Source: Arachis hypogaea
Lineage: Eukaryota > Streptophyta > Magnoliopsida > Fabales > Fabaceae
NCBI RefSeq assembly: GCF_003086295.3
Contig: NC_092045.1
Coordinates: 25,734,890-25,798,889 of the forward strand
DNA length: 64,000 bases
Reading direction: 5' to 3'
How positions within the stretch are numbered: the stretch's first letter is position 1; each line of letters begins with the position of its first letter. The translations under genes were made by a program, and so were the position numbers. Shown in pieces: positions 21,326-31,127 of this stretch. The notes under the pieces are model-generated. The model did no database searches. It saw only the letters and a list, made by a program, of their open reading frames with translations, and was not told the DNA's origin.

Positions 21326-21600
21326 TGGGCGTTAAACGCCAGAATGGGCACATTCTGGGCGTTTAACGCCAGAATGGGCACATTCTGGGCGTTTAACGCC
21401 AGAATGGGCACCATTCTGGGCGTTTAACGCTAGGTGTGCAGCATCCTGGGCGTTTAGCAAAACGCCCAGTGACAAAGGGAATTCTGGCGTTTAACGCCAG
21501 CCAGGGCACCTGGCTGGGCGTTAAACGCCCACAATGGCTAGCAAATGGGTGTTAAACGCCAGAATGGATGCCATTCTGGGCGTTTAACGCCAGAAAAGTG
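21326..21600. repeat. GGCGTTTAACGCC palindrome array of E5
   Basis: About nine units of GGCGTT(T/A)AACGCC or close variants, each a palindrome with 6-8 bp arms. The spacers are also inverted repeats: CCAGAATG..CATTCTGG, CCAGAATGG..CCATTCTGG, CCAGCCAGG..CCTGGCTGG. Confidence 0.92.
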
Positions 21601-21920
21601 GGGGACTGAGATTTTGCTTTCCGATCAAATTTTTTTCAAACTTTTTTTTTGACCCATACTTTTCTACATAAACACATTTCAACCTTTCATCATTCACCTT
21701 CAAATCTTCAAAAATCAAAATCATTTTTCAAATCTCTCTCAAATCAATCCCAAATCTTGTTCAAAAAAACCCACCCTTCTCTCAAATTCTCTCCATATCT
21801 TCTCAAATCTCCTTCCAATTTTTCGAAATCTCTCCCCCCTTATAAAAACACGTTCGGCCTCCTTATTCCCCCACACCATTCGAATTTGCTCTTCTCTTCT
21901 CTCTCTCTTCTTTCCTTTCT

Positions 21921-21956
21921 TTTGCTTAAGGACAAGCAAACCTCTAAGTTTGGTGT
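21921..21956 (+). promoter_or_regulatory. Stem-loop plus TAAGTTTGGTGT upstream of E5 third ORF
   Basis: Stem TTTGCTT/AAGCAAA with loop AAGGAC (21921-21940), then TAAGTTTGGTGT at 21945-21956, 38 bases before the ATG. A second copy of the structure at the 3' LTR border. Confidence 0.7.
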
Positions 21957-21994
21957 GCTTTTCCGTGATCACTAAGCCAAGATTCATCAAGATC

Positions 21995-23107
21995 ATGGCT
22001 CCTAAGGGAAAACAAACCAATTTAAGAGGAAAGAAAGAGAATAATCCAAAGAATCTTTAGAATCAAGAGAAGTTCTTAACCAAAGAACATGAAGACCATT
22101 ATCACAAAATAATGGGTCTGAGGTCAGTGATCCCGGAAGTTAAATTTGATCTGAAAGAAGATGAATATCCGGGGATCCAAGAGCAAATTCGAAACAGAGG
22201 ATGGGAAGTTCTAACCAATCCTGAGATAAAGGTTGGAAGAAATATGGTTCAGGAATTCTACTCAAATCTGTGGCTGACAGATAAGCAGAGAATGACTGGA
22301 ACTGCTTTCCATACTTACAGAACCATGGTCAGAGGGAAAGTTATCTACTTCCATCTGGACAAAATAAGAGAAATCTTCAAATTGCCTCAACTACAAGATG
22401 ATCCTGAATCCTTTAATAGGAGAATGGTGAGAGCAGATAAAGGGTTGGATCAAGTTCTAGAGGACATATGCCTCCCTGGAACTAAGTGGATAACCAATTC
22501 AAAGGGTGTCCCAAACCAACTCAAGAGGGGAGACCTCAAACCAATTGCAAGAGGTTGGCTAGACTTTATTGGGCGTTCCATATTGCCCACTAGCAACCGT
22601 TCTGAGGTCACTATCAAGAGAGCAGTGATGATTCATTGCATTATGCTTGGAAAAGAAGTGGAGGTTCATCATCTGATTGCTTGTGAGATCTACACAATTG
22701 CAAATAAGAATTCCACTGAGGCCAAACTGGCTTACCCAAGCTTGATCTCCTTGCTCTGTAAAGAGGGTGGGGTAAAGATGGGAGTAGATGAATTCATACC
22801 CATTGAACATCCAATCACCAAGAAGTCAATGGAAGGACAAATGCAAGACAACTCTATCAAAAGGAGGGCGCAGGAGTTCCTCCCTGAATTTCCTGAAATT
22901 GGCTACTGGGCCAGCCTAGAAGCATCTATCACCAAGTTGCAAGAAACTATGGAGAAACTTAAGGAAGAACAGCAGAATCAGAACTGCATGCTCTACAAAT
23001 TGCTAAAGGAACAAGAGAAGCAGGGGCGTGAACTTCAAGAACTGAAACGCCAAAAATTCTTCCCTCAATTTGAGGGAGCATCCACTTCTCAAAATCAAGG
23101 TTGTTGA
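21995..23107 (+). pseudogene. E5 third ORF (env position, 'putative plant transposon protein' type)
   Basis: The frame starts at ATG 21995 (MAPKGKQTN), is stopped by TAG 22058-22060, and is then open from 22061 (first ATG 22112) to 23107. Conserved blocks shared with the E7 and E9 ORFs: VIPEVKF, EYPGIQEQIRNRGWEVLTNP, VQEFYSNLW, MVRGK, LDQVLEDIC, PNQLKRGDLKPIARGWLDFI, LPTSNRSEVTIKRAVMIHCI, and a C-terminal coiled coil (about 22930-23070). This protein type occurs after pol in Athila-like elements and is often annotated as a putative plant transposon protein. I see no signal peptide or membrane segment, so an envelope role is not supported. Confidence 0.8.
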
Positions 23108-24002
23108 GTCCTAACTCTGTGAAAACCTCTATCATTAGGAGCCTATTTAAATTTTTGTTTTCTATTTTTTTAGTCTCATCTTATATCTATTTTTGAGTCT
23201 TGTTCTTAATTCATAATTAATAAAATTTAAAATTCATGTCTTAAAGCTATGAATGTCCTATGAATCCATCACCTCTCTTAAATGAAAAATGCTTTAATCA
23301 CAAAAGAACAAGAAGTACAGGATTTCGAATTTATCCTTGAAACTAGTTGAATTAGTTTGATGTGGTGACAATACTTTTTGTTTTCCGATTGAATGCTTGA
23401 ACAATGCATATGTCTTTTGAATTTGTTGTTTTGAGAATGTTAAAATTGTTGGCTCTTGAAAGAATGAGGGAAAAAGAGAACTGTTATTGAGGATCTGAAA
23501 AATTATCAGATTGATTCTTGAAGCAAGAAAAAGCAGTGATTCAAAAAAAAAACGAAAAAAAAAGAGAAGAAATAGAAGAAAAAGAAAGAAATAAAGTTGT
23601 GATCCAAGGCAAAAAGAGTGTGCTTAAGAACCCTGGACACCTCTTATTGGGGACTCTAGCAAAGTTGGGTCATAATCTGAAAAGGTTCACCCAAGTATGT
23701 GTCTGTGGCATGTATGTATCCGGTGGTAATACTGGATGACAGAGTGCTTTGGGCCACAGCCAAGACTCATGACATTGCTATGTTCAAGAATCATTATACT
23801 TAACTAGGAGAATCAATAACACTATCTGAGTTCTGAGTTCCTATAGATGCCAATCATTCTGAACTTCAAAGGATAAAGTGAGATGCCAAAACTGTTCGGA
23901 AGCAAAAAGCTACTAGTCCCGCTCATCTAATTGGAGCTGAGTTTCCTTGATATTTTGGAGTCTATAGTATATTCTCTTCTTTTTATCCTATTTTGATTTT
24001 CA
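23108..24002 (+). other. E5 3' non-coding region
   Basis: Homologous to the E4, E7 and E9 3' regions: tgaatccatcacctctctta block, A/G-rich run (23520-23600), 'aaggttcacccaagtatgtg' block. No coding frame. Confidence 0.75.
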
Positions 24003-24040
24003 GTTGCTTGGGGACAAGCAACAATTTAAGTTTGGTGTTG
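24003..24040 (+). promoter_or_regulatory. E5 3'-border stem-loop plus PPT-like motif
   Basis: Perfect 8-bp stem with GGGA loop (24003-24022), TAAGTTTGGTGT (24027-24038), two bases, then the 3' LTR at 24041. Confidence 0.75.
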
Positions 24041-25562
24041 TGATGAGCGGATAATTTATACGCTTTTTGGCATTATTTTTAGTATGTTTTTAGTATATTT
24101 TAATTAGTTTTTAGTATACTTTTAGTAGTTTTTAGTTAAAATTCACTTTTCTAGACTTTACTATGAGTTTGTGTGTTTTTCTGTGATTTCAGGTATTTTC
24201 TGGCTGAAATTGAGGGTCCTGAGCAAAAATCTGATTCAGAGGCTAAAAAGGACTGCAGATGCTGTTGGATTCTGACCTCCTTGCACTCGAAGTGGATTTT
24301 CTAGAGCTACAAAAGCCCAATTGGCGCGCTCTCAACGGCGTTAGAAAGTAGACATCCTGGGCTTTCCAGCAATGTATAATAGTCCATACTTTGCCCGACA
24401 TTTGATGGCCCAAACCGGCGTTACAAATCAGCTTCAGAATTCCCAGCGTTTAACGCTGGAACTGGCATAAAAATTGGAGTTAAACGCCCAAACTGGCATA
24501 AAAGCTGGCGTTTAACTCCAGAAAAAGTCTCTACACATGAAAGCTTCAATGCTCAGCCCAAGCACACACTAAGTGGACCCAGAAGTGGATTTTTACGTCA
24601 TTTACTCATTTCTGTATACCCTAGGTTACTAGCTTACTATTAATAGGATCTTTTGACATTGTTTCTGTACCTCATGACACTTTACACGTTTCCTTGTGTA
24701 CCTTCCACGGCATGAGTCTCTAAACCCCATGGTTGGGGGTGAGGAGCTCTGCTGTGTCTTGATGGATTAATGCAATTACTACTGTTTTTCATTCAATTAT
24801 GCTTGCTTCCATTCCAAGATATTACTTGTTCTTAAACCGGATGAATGTGATGATTCGTGACACTCATCATCATTCTCAATTATGAACGTGTGCCTGACAA
24901 CCACCTCCGTTTTACCTTAGATTAAGTAGATATCTCTTGGATTCTTTAACCGGAATCTTCGTGGTATAAGCTAGAACTGATGGCGGCATTCAAGAGAATC
25001 CGGAAGGTCTAAACCTTGTCTGTGGTATTCTGAGTAGGATTCAATGATTGAATGACTGTGACGAGCTTCAAACTCCTGAAGGCGGGGCGTTAGTGACAGA
25101 CGCAAAAGAATCACTGGATTCTATTCCGGCCTGATTGAGAACCGACAGATGGATAGCCGTGCCGTGACAGGGTGCGTTGAACATTTCCACTGAGAGGATG
25201 GGAGGTAGCCACTGACAACGGTGAAACCCTTGCATACAGCTTGCCATGGAAGGAGCCTTGCGTGCTTGAAGAAGAAGACAGTAGGAAAGCAGAGATTCAG
25301 AAGATGGAGCATCTCCAAAACCTCAACCTATTCTCTATCACTGCAAAACAAGTACTTATTTCATGTTCTTTTATTTTTCACAATCAATCCTGATAATTTC
25401 TGATATCCTGACTAAGATTTACAAGATAACCATAGCTTTCTTCAAGCCGACAATCTCCGTGGGATCGACCCTTACTCACGTAAGGTATTACTTGGACGAC
25501 CCAGTGCACTTGCTGGTTAGTTGTGCGGGGTTGCAAAAGTGTGATTACAATTTCGTGCACCA
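24041..25562 (+). repeat. E5 3' LTR
   Basis: 1522 bases, TGATGAGCGG...GCACCA, followed by TSD GCCAC. It contains one palindrome block more than the 5' LTR. Confidence 0.95.
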
Positions 25563-25567
25563 GCCAC

Positions 25568-25799
25568 ATTACAAGACCACAACAAGGAAGGAAAACAAAC
25601 CCTCTCCTCAGGGTCCGGCGACACCAACTCATAATTTTTCTCCTCATCCCTATCCCTACAAATTCTACGGAACCTCCTAAGTCGCACACAGTACTCAGGG
25701 TCAGCCACAGTAACACGCATTAAAACTATGGAATCCAGTCAATCAGACATGCCGTCCGGGATCTTAGTAGACATCTCAGCAATATTTTTTCAAGAAAAC
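25568..25799 (+). other. E3 interior between E5 and E6
   Basis: The frame cut by E5 continues for a short way (ATLQDHNKEGKQ-like text) and then is lost. I recognise no domain here; by position it should be the linker between the RNase H-like domain and integrase. It ends with the E6 target duplication AAAAC (25795-25799). Confidence 0.5.
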
Positions 25800-26251
25800 T
25801 GTTCCGAGGGTTACCTGAAACGTGTAGCTCGGTCGTCTTTGGAGAGGCCCGAGGTGGGGGTCAGGGACCCGAGCTTGATATGTGGAGTGGTTGGTGGTTG
25901 TACCTGCAATGACACTCCGATGCTTAAGTTAGCATGGGTTCAAGCAGATATGTATAGAGTGTGGAATGTATGTCATACCTGGGTGTTCCAGTGTATTTAT
26001 AGTAGTTGGCCGTGATCTTCCCTGGATAAGATATTCTTATCTTATCTTATCTTTTTGGGAGTTTTATCTCTATCTTTGTGGAACCGCCTTTCCTAGGCCT
26101 TTTCGGCCTTTAGGTTTTGGGCTGCGTTCCTTCTGATGGGCCTTCTTAGCTTTTGTTGTCCGAGGTCCGACCTCAGGCGTGGGCCTTGGGACGAGGTCGG
26201 ACCTTTCATGGATTTTGCCGAGTTTGGAGGAGCTCGGTCAGGGTATGAACA
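25800..26251 (-). mobile_element. E6: solo LTR, reverse orientation
   Basis: 452 bases. On the minus strand it starts TGTTCATACCCTG and ends CGGAACA, like the E3 LTR, with a GATAA run, a TATA box and the acgtttcaggtaaccctcgg end. Exact TSD AAAAC (25795-25799 and 26252-26256). No internal region, so an LTR-LTR recombination remnant of an element related to, but diverged from, E3. Confidence 0.92.
25994..26001 (-). promoter_or_regulatory. TATA box in E6
   Basis: TATAAATA on the minus strand at the same relative position as in the E3 LTRs. Confidence 0.5.
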
Positions 26252-26256
26252 AAAAC

Positions 26257-26639
26257 ATAGGTCAACCATGGGGTTATTACCAAACAACTCGGACAAATAA
26301 GGAAACAATTCGGACAATAACAGCAAAACATCAGATATCAGATACAACAGTAAAAGAAAAATCCCAGGACTCACACGAAAGTCCAGGGGCACCCTTTGGA
26401 GGCAACAATAGGGCAAGAACACAGAGAAGAAAAGCCGATAATCTATACCCAAACAGTCCGAACACCTCTCAAGCAAAAGGTCAGAACAAAAGCTAGAACT
26501 TTTGTACAAAAAGAGTCAGGCAACGATGAAAAGAAACAGGAACTGCAGCCAAATCCTAAGTAAAGCACACTTTCTCCTCAAAGGCAAATACGCAAACTTT
26601 TTGCAGAAAGAACCAAAGTTCTTCAAATCAAAAAGGGAG
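26257..26639 (+). other. E3 interior, unrecognised
   Basis: Expected to hold the integrase zinc finger and core by position, but I find no HHCC or DD35E motif; only glutamine/asparagine-rich broken frames. Probably heavily rearranged. Confidence 0.4.
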
Positions 26640-27072
26640 CTTGGGCTGAAGAGCCGGACAACTCCACACTTCAACACAGGGGAATCACCCTTCCGGTTGA
26701 CTCGCGAAGTGGAGGCAATGATCCCAGTAGAGATCGAAGAAGGATCCCCCAGAATGATCCTCTACAATAAAGAGGTCAACTCCCAAATCCAAAGGGAAAG
26801 AGCTCGACCTACTCCCAGAAGTCCAAGAAATAGCTCAGATCAGGGAAGAAGCATTAAAACGTCGCATGGCTTTAAGGTACAAACGAAAGGTAGTGCAAAG
26901 AAGCCTCGCCAATAATGACCTTATCCCAATCCGAAATGATATCGGAACAAGTCGACCGGGAGAGGGAAAGCTAGCAGCTAATTGGAAAGGACCCTGCCAA
27001 GTCACGGAAGTACTGGGGAAAGGTCACCATAAAGTGTCCGACCTCGAGGGGCGAGAGCTACCAAGGTCATAG
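26640..27072 (+). pseudogene. E3 integrase, C-terminal end
   Basis: Two frames carry the end of a Tat-type integrase: TPHFNTGESPFRLTREVEAM and IPVEIEEGSPRMIL (26660-26760), then in another frame MALRYKRKVVQR, RNDIGTSRPGEGKLAANWKG, and VTEVLGKGHHKVSDLEGREL (26866-27072). The latter is the SH3-like C-terminal domain that contacts DNA. A frameshift lies between about 26770 and 26866. The core catalytic domain is missing. Confidence 0.75.
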
Positions 27073-29568
27073 CATGCCTGCAAAAGGTGCCAGGCCGAGA
27101 TCTAAAAGATTTCCCGACCTAGAAGGGTAAGCACTAACATGTACACATTCTTATTCATATCTTCATTTTATTGTTTAAAAGTTCGCAGATTCCCTAAAAA
27201 GTTTCCTACCAAGACGTCCGATCACGACAGGTCGGCAAGGTGAAAACCAAATTCACCGCCCGATCACACAAAGGTCGGCAAGGTGAAAACCAAATTCACC
27301 GTCCAATCACGACAAAGTCGACGAGATGAAAACCAAATTCACCGCCCGATCACGACAAAGGTCGGCAAGGTGAAAACCAAATTCACCGCCCGATCACGAC
27401 AAAGTCAACGAGATGAAAACCAAATTCATCGTCCGATTTCAAAGCAACAAGTCGGCAAGGTGAAAACTAACTTCACCGCCCGACCACGATGAAAACCGAA
27501 TTCATTGTTTGATTTTGACAAAGGTCGACAAAGTGAAAATCAAAATTCACTGCTCAACCAAGACGCATTAATCTGAAGCATTCATCGTCCGATTATAAGG
27601 CAACAGATCGAAAGAAAGTGAAGAACAGATTCATTGTACGATCTCGATAGGAATGATCGTCCGACTAAGGTGAAAACACGATTCACCTAAAGGACGATCA
27701 AACAGGGACAAAAACCACCATCTACAAATCTGCAAAGATGAACACAGAATAATGCAAGAAGTTATCGAAAGTGATCCCAAAAAGAACCTGACGAGGTCTT
27801 ATGGATTGCTATATAATAACTTAAAAAGACTGGCCGACACTAAAAAGTCGGACCACGTCAACCCAAGTAATCAGCATATCCCTGGAAAGAGGTCTGGCCA
27901 ACCCTATTAAAGAGGAATTGTTATAACTTAGAAGAGATTGACCTAACGAAGTCGGTCTCCTACAAGAAAAAGTTACAAAGGTAATCCCTGAAAGAGACCG
28001 GACAAAGGTCCAAAAAAGAGGATTACTAGAAATAACTTAGAAAGGACCGACAGGAAGAAGTCGGCCCACGCCAAAGCTACAAAAAGTTATAAAAAGTAAT
28101 CCCTGAAAGAGACCCGACAAAGGTCCAAAAAAGAGGATTACTAGAAAAAACTTAGAAGGGACCGACAAGAAGAAAGTCGGACCAACGAAAGCTACAGCTT
28201 GGACCGACCAGAAGAAGTCAGACCAACGAAAACTACAGCTTGGACCGACAAGAAGAAGTCGGACCAATGAAAGCTACAGCTTGGACCGACAAGAAGAAGT
28301 CAGACCAACAAAAGCTACAGCTTGGACTGACAAGAGAAGTCGGACCAACAAAAGCTAAAGAAGGATCGACAAAAGAAGTCGGCCCAAGCCGACCAAAAGC
28401 GACAAAGTTATAAAAAGTAAACCCAAGGGATTACTAAAAATAACTCAAGACGAAAGGCATGCGCTAGAGGAGACATAACTCTACCTAAAAAGCCACGGTT
28501 CTGTGACAAGGCTATCAAAATTGTTCAGACTGACTAAAAAGTGTTCTATGAGAACGCTAAAAAGACGTCGGACAAGTTAGCCCCAAGGGCCACCTCGACC
28601 AAATAGAAAGTGGACGAAACCAGAAGTGATCAAAAGAGGTTGGACAATAAAGTACCGACACTCTACAAAGATCCACAAAAAGGGACAAAGACATCTCGCA
28701 AATGGCCAGAGGAAGGCCAGGAATGCTTCGCTAAAAAGTACGAAGTCTTGAAAAAAGACACTACTTAAAAAGCAAAAAGCACGGTCTCAAAGACGGGGCT
28801 AAAAAGTCATCCAAACAAACTATAAAAAGGTTCCCCATCGGAACACTACCTAAAAAGTTGATTGGATTATGACTAAAAAGCCCGAACAGCGAAGACAAAC
28901 AAGTCGGACACGGGGCTGAAAAGTCCCCTCAACAAAGTAAAAGGGACAATACCAGACTCGCACAAGGAGAAACTACTCAAATATTGACCAAAGTCAGGAT
29001 GCTTGAGCACGACTTCCCCAAAGAGATCGAAACTCTGAAAGCACGGCCTCACGGAAAAGTTCGAACTCAAGCAGGGGCAAAGGATTACAGGTCGACGTCA
29101 GCTAAAGATGAGGCGCAAGTATAACTTCAAAAAAGAACAAGCCAAAAGGTTGGGAAACAACTTAAGGCTCAAATGTGCTTAGCCAAAAGGGATACAACTC
29201 CACTCAAAGAAGGCAAAATCTCAAACAGGACTACGAACGTCATCCGAGACTAAAAAAGGTTCTATATAAAGAACACTAAAAAGTCATTGGAGAAAAAGCC
29301 CAGATATCAAGCCGCAAGGATAACTTCACCAAAGCAGAGGGTTGTCAACACAAACTTAAAGCAAGGCGTGATCCAGAAGGCAATGGTAGAAAACCCACAC
29401 TACCACTCAAAAGAGGTTGGACTGTGAAGTACCAAACCTTTAGAAAATTTGCAAAGATTGCAAAGCAATGAAGAAACAAGCCAGACAGATGCTTGAGCAC
29501 GACTTCCAAAGAGATCGAAGCTCTGAAAAGAACGATCTAACGGAAAGATCGAACTCAAGCAGGGGTAC
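27073..29568 (+). other. E3 3' non-coding region with two hairpin-unit arrays
   Basis: No coding frame. Positions 27225-27560 hold imperfect units of about 44 bases ('aaggtgaaaaccaaattcac' then 'cgcccgatcacgacaaaggt'), each with a GGTGAA...TTCACC inverted repeat. Positions 28030-28400 hold units of about 40 bases ('ttggaccgacaagaagaagt' then 'cggaccaacgaaagctacag'). The remainder (28400-29560) is A/G-rich with repeated 'ctaaaaag' phrases. The end, caagcaggggta, is the likely polypurine tract before the 3' LTR. Confidence 0.75.
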
Positions 29569-30061
29569 TGTTCATACCCTGGGTCAAGCTGTTCGACTCG
29601 GGATGTTTAGCAACAAGCCAACCGACCTCTTCAGGTCAGACTATCCGACCTCTTCTCAAAGAGCTCGGCCAAATCGCCAAAGGAGCCCAAAGCAGGCCCA
29701 AAATGAAGGAACACAGCCCAACTTAAAGGCAGCTAAAGCCCAGAAAGATAGAGGCGGTTCCGCTAAAGATAAGATGACTTCACTCAAAGATAAGATAAGA
29801 TAACTATCTTATCTCCAGAGAGGTCACTCCTCACCATTATAAATACACTGGAGCACCCAGGTATAACTCATACTCTGATTTTACTAAATACCTGCTTAAT
29901 ACCCTTGCTAACTTAAGCATCGGAGTCCCTTGCAGGTACCCCCCTTTGGCGACGAAGGATCAGCACCACCACCAAGTCCAACAAGTCGGACACAACAGCT
30001 CCGACCAGTACAGAAGATCTCGTTTGAGATCGACCTACAGTTTCAGGTAACCCTCGGAACA
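29569..30061 (+). repeat. E3 3' LTR
   Basis: 493 bases, TGTTCATACC...GGAACA, followed by TSD ATTTC (30062-30066). TATAAATA at 29838-29845. Confidence 0.92.
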
Positions 30062-30066
30062 ATTTC

Positions 30067-31127
30067 CTTCCTGAAATTATTACATGATTAAAAACTGCTT
30101 CCTAGAGACTTTTAATTATGCATTTTAATTCTCATTTATTCCATTCGATGCCGTAATCTGTGTGTTAAGTGTTTCAGGCTTTATAGGGCATGAATGAGTT
30201 GGAGATTGGAAAGGAAGCTAGCAAAAATGGAAGGAACACGAGAAATTGAGGAGATAACCAGCGAGAAGTGACGTGGCCGCATGGCTCACGCATTCGCGCG
30301 AAAGAGGAGAAATCGCAGTGACGCGGCTGCATGGCTCACGCGACCGCGCGGATTGGAAAAGCACAAGTGACACAGAAGTGTGGACGACGCGAACGCGTGG
30401 CAGGGAAAAACGTGAATGACGCATCCGCATGGATGACGCGATCACGTGACGTGCGTGATCTGCATAATTTGCAGAATTCGCTGGGGGCGATTTTGGACCC
30501 TATTTTGACCTAGCTTTTGGCCCAGAACAGCAGACTAGAGCCAGAGAACATGCAGAAACCAGGAACAACATTCATTCTACACAGTTTTAGTTTTAGATCT
30601 AGTTTTTACTCCTCCTCTAGGTTTTTTCTCTCTACACATTCATAGTTCTTAGGATTTTATTTTTCTACCACTTTTTGCATTGGGATACTGAGAAGAGTTA
30701 TTACCTCATCAAGACTTCGTCATTTTAGTTCGTTTCTTTACTTGGCTTTACTCTTCCATGTCCTTTGCTTTGTTTAATTTTACCATTGGAATATTTTTAG
30801 GATTATTTAATACAAGGATTACTTTTATTTTTAATTGATTATTTTGATTTTTATTTACAATGTTTTTCTTTAATTCCTTTTCATATGTTATGAATTTTAC
30901 ATTCACAATGAGCGAGTAGTTCCCTAACTTGATGGGGAGTTGATTGAAAGGAACCCTTGAGTTGGAAAGCTTAAAAGAAAGATTGTAATTGGGTTTATTG
31001 TTGGATTGTCCTCTAGTCACTAACACCAATCTCTTTTAATTAAGTGGGTTGCAACTTGTGAATGGACGTAGCATTTCAACTTGTTTGACTTTCTCTTACC
31101 TAGTAAGTGATAACTAAACAGGATAAC
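30067..31127 (+). repeat. E2 LTR, middle segment
   Basis: Continuation of the solo LTR after E3. It shares with E10 the 'cattcgatgccgtaatctgt' and 'gtgttaagtgtttcaggctt' blocks. Positions 30256-30455 are CpG-rich, with repeated units containing gcatggctcacgcg (30268-30300, 30318-30350, then degenerate). It ends with the E7 target duplication ATAAC (31123-31127). Confidence 0.8.

Larger units (their letters stand above)
21191..21994 (+). other. E5 intergenic region between pol and third ORF
   Basis: It contains the palindrome array (21326-21600), then a pyrimidine-rich stretch (tctctcaaatc-type, 21640-21920), then a stem-loop and TAAGTTTGGTGT before the ORF. No promoter is obvious. If the third ORF is expressed, splicing or an internal start would be needed. 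Confidence 0.7.
14022..25562 (+). mobile_element. E5: full-layout Athila-type element (11.5 kb), inactive
   Basis: LTRs of 1492 and 1522 bases, exact TSD GCCAC (14017-14021 and 25563-25567), PBS with two C-to-T changes, gag, protease, RT, RNase H, integrase, post-pol hairpin, palindrome array, a third ORF in the env position, and a PPT-like border. About 22-24 LTR substitutions by eye (about 1.5 percent) plus a 31-32 base indel. Four in-frame stops in gag-pol, one in the third ORF and a frameshift between RT and RNase H make it defective, but this is the layout of the autonomous parent of the smaller elements here. Confidence 0.95.
4571..30061 (+). mobile_element. E3: Tat-type Ty3/gypsy element (about 7.8 kb without inserts)
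   Basis: Short LTRs of 505 and 493 bases (TGTTCATACC...GGAACA) are flanked by the exact TSD ATTTC (4566-4570 and 30062-30066). A tRNA-Asp type PBS follows the 5' LTR. The interior holds a gag remnant, a 36-bp tandem array where much of pol should be, RNase H remnants, an integrase tail and a long 3' non-coding part with its own arrays. E4, E5 and the solo LTR E6 are inserted in it. LTR divergence by eye is about 5 percent, more than in either full insert, as nesting demands. All coding parts are broken. Confidence 0.93.

Noticed and set aside
21649..22020. Small ORFs on both strands in the pyrimidine-rich region before the E5 third ORF
   Set aside because: Low-complexity open frames, not conserved in E7 or E9.
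30218..30513. Small ORFs in the CpG-rich E2 block
   Set aside because: Frames arise from repeated CG-rich units; no domain and no counterpart in E10.
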